A stretch of 11,505 bases of DNA from MKRK01 sp001896915 (lineage in GTDB: Bacteria > Bacillota > Clostridia > Oscillospirales > Acutalibacteraceae): NCBI GenBank assembly GCA_937973935.1, contig CALJJF010000110.1, positions 1 through 11,505 of the forward strand, in the 5' to 3' direction. Position 1 is the stretch's first letter, and every line of letters begins with the position of its first letter. The position numbers were made by a program, and so were the translations under genes. The notes beneath the pieces are model-generated. The model was given only the letters and a program-made list of their open reading frames with translations, searched no databases and was not told the origin of the DNA. Below are positions 6,924-11,505 of this stretch, in pieces.

Positions 6924-8266
6924 TACTTTGTCAGCATCCCTTCTATGGTAGCGGTATTATAGTTGCCGGTAACAAACGCTTCGCTTCCGATGAGATCGCT
7001 TTGGAAACTGATGTTGGTATCAAAGCCCTCTATTTTAATCTCGTCCAGCGCCCGTTTCATTCTCATGATTGCTTCTTTTCTCGTGGGTGCCCAGACAATC
7101 AGCTTGCCAATCATGGAATCATAATACATGGGCAGTTTATACCCCTGATACATATGGCTGTCAAACCGGATGCCGAGACCACCCGGCACATGCAGAGCTT
7201 CAATGGTTCCGCCGGTGGGCATAAAGTTATTCTTGACGGATTCTGCATTGATCCGACATTCAATAGAGTGACCTTCAAAGGTCACATCCTTCTGGGTCAG
7301 CCCGAGCGGCATTCCGGCCGCTATTTCAATCTGCTTTTTGATTAAATCAAGGCGGGTGACCATTTCGGTGACGGGATGCTCCACCTGAATTCGTGTGTTC
7401 ATCTCCATGAAATAAAAATTGTTGTTCTGGTCAAGCAAAAACTCAACTGTGCCTGTGTTTTTATAGCCCACGGCCTTAGCCGCGTTGACCGCCGCCTGAC
7501 CCATTTGGGTTCTCAGTTCTTCGCTGAGAACCGCACAGGGGGTTTCCTCCACCATCTTCTGCCTGCGGCGCTGCATGGAGCAGTCCCGCTCGCCCAGATG
7601 CACAACATTGCCGTGTTCGTCTGCTAAAATCTGAAATTCTATATGGCGGGTCTCTGTTAAGAATTTTTCCATATATACGCCGCCGTTTCCGAAATAAGAC
7701 AACGCTTCCGTGGATGCCGCATGGAAGGCCTCTTCCAGCTCTTCCTCGCTGTTCACAAGCCGGATTCCTCTTCCGCCGCCGCCTGCCGAGGCTTTTAACA
7801 AAATCGGAAAACCGATTTCCTTCGCAATGGCTTTGGCTTCGGCAATATCCGTTATCTCACCGTCCGTACCCGGTATGGTGGGAACCTTGTTGTCCATCAT
7901 GGTCTGTTTGGCAATGGCCTTATCGCCCAGCAGAATAATACTTTCCTTGTCCGGTCCGATGAATTTGATTCCGCAGCGTTGGCAGATTTCTGCGAAATCC
8001 GCATTTTCCGACAAGAAACCAAACCCGGGATGGATCGCTTCTGCGCCCTTGTTCACAGCGGCACTGACGATATTTTGTACATTCAGATAACTGTCTGCGG
8101 AGGCATTGCCCCCGATACAGACGACTTCATCCGCCAGATATGCATGCAGACTGTCCCTGTCAACCTCTGAAACAACGGCAACGGTGGCGATTCCCATCTC
8201 CTGACAGGCTCTGATGATTCTGACGGCGATTTCGCCTCGGTTTGCTATCAATATCTTCTTAAACAT
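6923..8266 (-). CDS. accC: Biotin carboxylase subunit of acetyl-CoA carboxylase
   Basis: AccC uses ATP and bicarbonate to carboxylate the biotin carried by AccB. The 447 residues match the usual length. Domains in order are the N-terminal biotin-carboxylase fold (opening KKILIANRGEIAVRI), the ATP-grasp domain, and the C-terminal domain from about 335. Visible functional residues include K116, K158 before the glycine-rich ATP loop AGGGGRG (161-167), and E288, N290 and R292 in MEMNTRIQVEHPVTEM. These last three fall at the same numbers as in the E. coli enzyme. The gene starts 18 bp after fabZ with only a weak G-rich site (GGGATGGGAATGG) upstream. It ends overlapping accD by one base. All catalytic residues I can check are intact. 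Confidence 0.98.
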   Translation of the reverse strand: MFKKILIANRGEIAVRIIRACQEMGIATVAVVSEVDRDSLHAYLADEVVCIGGNASADSYLNVQNIVSAAVNKGAEAIHPGFGFLSENADFAEICQRCGIKFIGPDKESIILLGDKAIAKQTMMDNKVPTIPGTDGEITDIAEAKAIAKEIGFPILLKASAGGGGRGIRLVNSEEELEEAFHAASTEALSYFGNGGVYMEKFLTETRHIEFQILADEHGNVVHLGERDCSMQRRRQKMVEETPCAVLSEELRTQMGQAAVNAAKAVGYKNTGTVEFLLDQNNNFYFMEMNTRIQVEHPVTEMVTRLDLIKKQIEIAAGMPLGLTQKDVTFEGHSIECRINAESVKNNFMPTGGTIEALHVPGGLGIRFDSHMYQGYKLPMYYDSMIGKLIVWAPTRKEAIMRMKRALDEIKIEGFDTNISFQSDLIGSEAFVTGNYNTATIEGMLTK

Positions 8267-8284
8267 GTTACCATTCCCATCCCA

Positions 8285-8716
8285 CTATTCGCCCTTGCCA
8301 ATCGCAAAGGTGATCTCACATTCACAGGCTACATCATCGCCCAGATAAGCCTTCGCCTGGCCGATTCCGATTCTCGAACGGAGGGTAACCAATTCCACTT
8401 CCAACCGCAGTTCATCTCCGGGTCTGACCACTTTTCTGAACCGGGCGTTTTTGATGCCGCCGAAAAAGGCTATTTTCCCTTTGAATTCTGACAGGGAAAG
8501 CACAGAAACCGCACCCACCTGCGCCAGGGATTCCACAATCAAAACACCGGGCATCACGGGCTGACCGGGAAAATGCCCTTTGAAATAATATTCCTCTTCA
8601 CTTACATATTTTTTGCCCACGGCACGTTTGCCGGGTTCCAGCTCAAGGATTTCATCAATGAGTAAAAACGGATCTCTGTGGGGAATGATTTCTTTGATTT
8701 GTTCTTTATTCAGCAT
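8285..8716 (-). CDS. fabZ: 3-hydroxyacyl-[acyl-carrier-protein] dehydratase FabZ
   Basis: FabZ removes water from 3-hydroxyacyl-ACP to give trans-2-enoyl-ACP in each elongation round. The 143-residue hot-dog-fold protein has the opening motif HRDPFLLIDEI (13-23). The catalytic His48 lies in FKGHFPGQPVMPGV (45-58) and the catalytic Glu62 in ESLAQVG. The start ATG is preceded by AAAGGA at a good distance. It sits between accB (24 bp upstream) and accC (18 bp downstream), an order shared with streptococcal and other Firmicutes FAS II clusters. An isomerase activity as in FabA is not indicated. Confidence 0.97.
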   Translation of the reverse strand: MLNKEQIKEIIPHRDPFLLIDEILELEPGKRAVGKKYVSEEEYYFKGHFPGQPVMPGVLIVESLAQVGAVSVLSLSEFKGKIAFFGGIKNARFRKVVRPGDELRLEVELVTLRSRIGIGQAKAYLGDDVACECEITFAIGKGE

Positions 8717-8740
8717 AATAGCAGTCCTTTCTTACCCGGT

Positions 8741-9169
8741 TTATAATTTGATCTTAACCAGCGACTGACCAAACTCAACCTGGTCGCCGTCGGATACCAT
8801 ATATTCCACAAAGGTTCCTTTTGTGTCGCTTTTTACGTCGCAAATCAGCTTCATGGCTTCCACACCGCAAACCAATGTGTCAACATCCACCTCGTCACCT
8901 TCTGTAAAAACCGGTTTGCCCATTTTTTCAAGGGAGCAAAAAACACCCACCAAGGGGGACGAAATATAATAATACCCGCTGGTTGCGCTGTTGTCGTTGG
9001 TGGATGCTGCCTGTGCCGCGGAGGCAGCGGGAGCCGAAACACCCGGGGTGTTCACAACCACCGCACCGTTTTCCACTCTTATTTTCCCTCCGTTTTCCTC
9101 AACCTCAATCACGGTCACACCGGAGCTTTTGATTAAGTTCGTCAGTTTCTCTACCATATTAAAATCCAT
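8741..9169 (-). CDS. accB: Biotin carboxyl carrier protein of acetyl-CoA carboxylase
   Basis: AccB carries the covalently bound biotin that shuttles between AccC and the AccA/AccD carboxyltransferase. The 142-residue protein has an N-terminal segment (1-40), an Ala/Ser/Thr-rich flexible linker (about 41-65) and the C-terminal biotinyl domain. That domain contains SPLVGVF (71-77) and the biotinylation site EAMK, with Lys107 the modified residue. Biotin is attached by a BirA-type ligase not seen here. The ATG at 9169 has AGAGGA about 11 bases upstream; a second in-frame ATG four codons later is possible but less well placed. The gene follows fabF after 33 bp. Confidence 0.97.
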   Translation of the reverse strand: MDFNMVEKLTNLIKSSGVTVIEVEENGGKIRVENGAVVVNTPGVSAPAASAAQAASTNDNSATSGYYYISSPLVGVFCSLEKMGKPVFTEGDEVDVDTLVCGVEAMKLICDVKSDTKGTFVEYMVSDGDQVEFGQSLVKIKL

Positions 9170-9202
9170 AAGCCTGTTTCCTCTCTGCTGTCAACCGATA
9201 TT

Positions 9203-10438
9203 CTATTCGGCATATTTTTTAAACACCAAGGTTCCGTTATGACCGCCGAAGCCCAATGAGTTCGTCAGCGCATAGGTAAGCTCTTTTGCTCTGCCCACAT
9301 TGGGAACATAGTCAAGGTCAAGCTCTTCATCCGGGGTGGTGTAATTGATGGTGGGGGGGACAAAACCGTCTTGCAGCGCCTTGATACAGATGATGGACTC
9401 GGCAGCCCCCGCCGCACCCAACATGTGCCCGGTCATCGACTTTGTGGACGAAATAGGAACCTGTTTGGCGTTCTCACCAAACACGGCCTTGATTGCTTTG
9501 GTTTCACAGGCATCGTTATAAGGCGTACTGGTACCGTGCGCATTGATATAAGAAATTTCAGAGGGTGCGATGCCGGCTTGCTTGATGGCCAGCTCCATAG
9601 CCTTGGCGGCACCGGTGGAATCCGGGTCCGGCATGGTGATGTGATAGGCATCACAGGTGGAACCGTAACCCACGACCTCGGCATAAATCTTCGCATTTCT
9701 TGCCTTGGCATGTTCCAGTTCTTCTAAGATCAGAATGGCGCCGCCTTCTCCCACCACGAAACCGTCGCGGTTTTTATCAAAGGGAATGGAGGTACCGTCA
9801 ATCTCGTTTCTGGTGGACAAAGCGGTCATATTGGTAAAGCCTGCGACCGACATTTTATTGATGGGAGCTTCTGCCGCACCGGCAAAGGCTGCTGTTGCCG
9901 CGCCTGTTTGAATGAGCCGCATGGCTTCTCCGATGCTGTCCGTCCCTGTTGCACAGGCGGTTACGATGCAGTGGCAAAGACCCTTTGCGTTGTATTTGAT
10001 GGCAATGGTGCCACCTAAAATATTTCCGATAATCATAGGAACCATAAAGGGCGAAACTCTGCCGGGACCCTTTTCAAAGAGCTTTTGACACTCGTTCTGG
10101 AAGGTGGTCATTCCGCCGATACCCGAACCGACGATAACCGCAAGCTCATACGGGTCAATGGTATCCTCGTTCAATCCGCTGTCTTCATAAGCCTGTATAG
10201 CCGCCGCCATACCAAGCTGACAAAACCGATCGGAACGGCGTTCTTCTTTTTTATCCATATAGAGTGACATGTCAAGGTTCTTAACCTCTGCCGCAATCTT
10301 TACTTTAAAATCTTCTGTGTCAAATTGGGTGATAGGACCGATGCCGTTTTTGCCGGCTTTGATGTTTTCCCAAAATTCATCTACATTGTTACCCAAAGGG
10401 GTAACTGCACCCATTCCTGTTACTACTACTCGTTTCAT
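9203..10438 (-). CDS. fabF: 3-oxoacyl-[acyl-carrier-protein] synthase II (FabF, KAS II)
   Basis: FabF condenses acyl-ACP with malonyl-ACP to extend the chain by two carbons, with release of CO2. The 411-residue thiolase-fold protein matches the family length. The Cys-His-His triad is visible: Cys162 in TACATGTDS, His301 in NAHGTSTPYND, and His338 in STKSMTGHMLGAAGA, with the helper Lys333. The gatekeeper loop GFGGHN (396-401) carries Phe397. The start ATG at 10438 is preceded by GGGAGG at an 8-base spacing. It follows fabG after 29 bp and precedes accB. As the only elongating synthase in the window it would handle all chain lengths, unless another copy exists elsewhere. Confidence 0.98.
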   Translation of the reverse strand: MKRVVVTGMGAVTPLGNNVDEFWENIKAGKNGIGPITQFDTEDFKVKIAAEVKNLDMSLYMDKKEERRSDRFCQLGMAAAIQAYEDSGLNEDTIDPYELAVIVGSGIGGMTTFQNECQKLFEKGPGRVSPFMVPMIIGNILGGTIAIKYNAKGLCHCIVTACATGTDSIGEAMRLIQTGAATAAFAGAAEAPINKMSVAGFTNMTALSTRNEIDGTSIPFDKNRDGFVVGEGGAILILEELEHAKARNAKIYAEVVGYGSTCDAYHITMPDPDSTGAAKAMELAIKQAGIAPSEISYINAHGTSTPYNDACETKAIKAVFGENAKQVPISSTKSMTGHMLGAAGAAESIICIKALQDGFVPPTINYTTPDEELDLDYVPNVGRAKELTYALTNSLGFGGHNGTLVFKKYAE

Positions 10439-10467
10439 AATTCAATCCTCCCGACGCCATATTACTA

Positions 10468-11202
10468 TTATAAGCTTAGTCCGCCATCCACACCGATGAC
10501 CTGACCTGTGATATACCCCGCCCCATCAGAGCAAAGGAACAATGCGGTTGCGGCAATATCCGCCGGTGAACCAAGCCGTTTGATGGACAGTCTTTCCACC
10601 ATTTTTTCTTTCACTGCATCGTCCAGTACATCCGTCATCGCTGTGGCAATGAAGCCCGGAGCGATTGCATTCACTGTGATGCCCCGTGAGCCGAGCTCTT
10701 TGGAAACGGATTTGGTCAGCCCGATGATACCGGCCTTGGAGGCGGCATAATTTGCCTGCCCGGCGTTGCCGAAAATGCCCACCACAGAGGCAATCGAAAC
10801 AATTCTTCCGCTTTTTTGACGAAGCATGATGGCGGAAATATGTTTTGTCATATTAAAGGTACCTTTGAGATTCACATGGATGACATCGTCAAAGTTTTCC
10901 TCGCTCATTCTCATGATGAGGCCGTCTTTTGTGATGCCGGCGTTGTTGATCAGATAATCAATGGTTCCGAAATCCTTTTGGATTTCCTTTATGATCGCTG
11001 CGGTATCGTCATAGGATGATACATCTCCAAGATAAACCTTGGCTTTCACGCCGTACCCTTCCAGCTCGCTGATGAGCCCTTCCGGTGCAGGGACGATGGA
11101 AACGATGGCAATATTGGCGCCCGCGGCGGCAAACTGCACGGAAATTTCTTTACCGATCCCGCTTACGCCGCCCGTGATTACTGCTGTTTTATCTTTGTAC
11201 AT
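10468..11202 (-). CDS. fabG: 3-oxoacyl-[acyl-carrier-protein] reductase FabG
   Basis: FabG reduces 3-oxoacyl-ACP to the 3-hydroxy form. The 244-residue short-chain dehydrogenase has the glycine-rich nucleotide loop TGGVSGIG (10-17), NNAG (86-89), and the catalytic Ser139, Tyr152 and Lys156 (YAASK). The ending VDGGLSL is typical. The start is set at the ATG at 11202, because GGAGGG lies 7 bases upstream and the protein then begins exactly at the family N-terminus (MYKDKTAVITGG). A longer in-frame opening to 11331 would run inside fabD and is rejected. The loop lacks the Arg that NADPH-using FabG often has (SRGIG in E. coli), so cofactor preference is uncertain. The gene starts 4 bp after the fabD stop. 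Confidence 0.97.
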   Translation of the reverse strand: MYKDKTAVITGGVSGIGKEISVQFAAAGANIAIVSIVPAPEGLISELEGYGVKAKVYLGDVSSYDDTAAIIKEIQKDFGTIDYLINNAGITKDGLIMRMSEENFDDVIHVNLKGTFNMTKHISAIMLRQKSGRIVSIASVVGIFGNAGQANYAASKAGIIGLTKSVSKELGSRGITVNAIAPGFIATAMTDVLDDAVKEKMVERLSIKRLGSPADIAATALFLCSDGAGYITGQVIGVDGGLSL

Positions 11203-11206
11203 TGTT

Positions 11207-11505
11207 TTACCCTCCGATGATTGAATTGACGGTATCCGATAAGCTTTCGATGCTGTCAATCTGATATGTTTTGATCGTTCTGTCGATTTTTCTGATGAGT
11301 CCGCACAGGGTTTTCCCCACACCAATTTCAATGATGGTATCTATGCCTGATTGTGCTAAATTTCCGATGGTCTTTTCCCAAAGCACCGGGCTTTTTACCT
11401 GGCGGCTGATGAGTTCTTTTATATTCCCGTTCTGCATATTCTCGGCCGTCACATTGGAATAGACCGGAAGATTCCGTTCGTTGAAGGTGATGGTTTCCAG
11501 TTCTG
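11207..11505 (-). CDS. fabD: Malonyl CoA-acyl carrier protein transacylase (C-terminal part, 5' end outside window)
   Basis: FabD moves malonyl from CoA to the acyl carrier protein, feeding the condensing enzymes. Only the last 98 residues are inside the window, roughly a third of the usual 310. They contain LPVYSNVTAENM, QVKSPVLWEKTI and TIIEIGVGKTLCGLIRKID, which match the C-terminal signatures of the family; the usual EIGPGK is EIGVGK here. The catalytic GHSLG Ser and the active-site His lie upstream, outside the window. The stop at 11209-11207 is 4 bp before fabG, and the fabG ribosome binding site is made from the last fabD codons, so the two are translationally linked. Confidence 0.93.
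   Translation of the reverse strand, partial: ELETITFNERNLPVYSNVTAENMQNGNIKELISRQVKSPVLWEKTIGNLAQSGIDTIIEIGVGKTLCGLIRKIDRTIKTYQIDSIESLSDTVNSIIGG
11210..11215 (-). promoter_or_regulatory. Ribosome binding site of fabG inside the end of fabD
   Basis: GGAGGG on the minus strand ends 7 bases before the ATG at 11202 and encodes the final Gly-Gly of FabD. It decides the fabG start against the longer upstream opening. Confidence 0.85.

Noticed and set aside
9172..9194. TTGACA on the minus strand (9194-9189) as an internal promoter before accB
   Set aside because: At a 17-base spacing the -10 would be TTATGG, overlapping the accB start codon, so no usable promoter is formed.
10467..10472. TATAAT on the minus strand at the end of fabG as a promoter for fabF
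   Set aside because: It is produced by the last Leu codon and stop of fabG, and no -35-like hexamer lies 16-18 bases upstream.
11203..11331. N-terminal extension of FabG by 43 residues from an upstream start at 11331
   Set aside because: It runs within the fabD coding region in another frame, has no family similarity, and the ATG at 11202 has a proper ribosome binding site and gives the standard FabG N-terminus.

Overview
The window looks like a chromosomal segment from a low- to mid-GC Gram-positive bacterium of the Clostridia. An Oscillospiraceae/Ruminococcaceae-type host is my guess, not something I can prove. The grounds are consistent AGGAGG-type ribosome binding sites, TATAAT promoters, a type II fatty-acid-synthesis (FAS II) operon in the Firmicutes order with a FabT-like MarR regulator, and a class A penicillin-binding protein with a Thr/Pro-rich tail. 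All genes but one lie on the minus strand. I see no mobile element, CRISPR array, rRNA or tRNA.

Right part (bases 11505 down to about 4650, minus strand): a FAS II / acetyl-CoA carboxylase operon in the order fabD (5' end outside the window), fabG, fabF, accB, fabZ, accC, accD, accA, then a FabT-like regulator. AccB, AccC, AccD and AccA form acetyl-CoA carboxylase, which makes malonyl-CoA. FabD transfers malonyl to ACP. FabF, FabG and FabZ carry out condensation, ketoreduction and dehydration. The enoyl reductase, FabH and acyl carrier protein are not in the window and probably lie upstream of fabD. Gaps inside the operon are short (-1 to 36 bp). The regulator is set apart by 94 bp that hold a good promoter overlapping an imperfect inverted repeat, and a hairpin plus T-run terminator follows its stop.

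Middle (about 4044 to 4629): a divergent intergenic region. A leftward promoter serves the penicillin-binding protein, with two 20-bp direct repeats in its leader. A rightward promoter serves the only plus-strand gene, a 101-residue membrane-anchored protein whose conserved part resembles the BofC C-terminal domain. That gene converges on the FabT-like gene.

Left part (4043 down to 1, minus strand): a bifunctional class A penicillin-binding protein, then 35 bp later an XRE-family regulator with a cupin domain, then 4 bp later an AMP-forming acyl-CoA synthetase that runs off the window. The last two are tightly linked and probably form a functional pair.

Overall this is mostly housekeeping: lipid and wall synthesis. 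I did not find a clearly new system. The points most worth a second look are the autonomous promoter/operator of the FabT-like gene, the regulator/synthetase pair, the solo BofC-C-like protein, and the repeats in the penicillin-binding protein leader.
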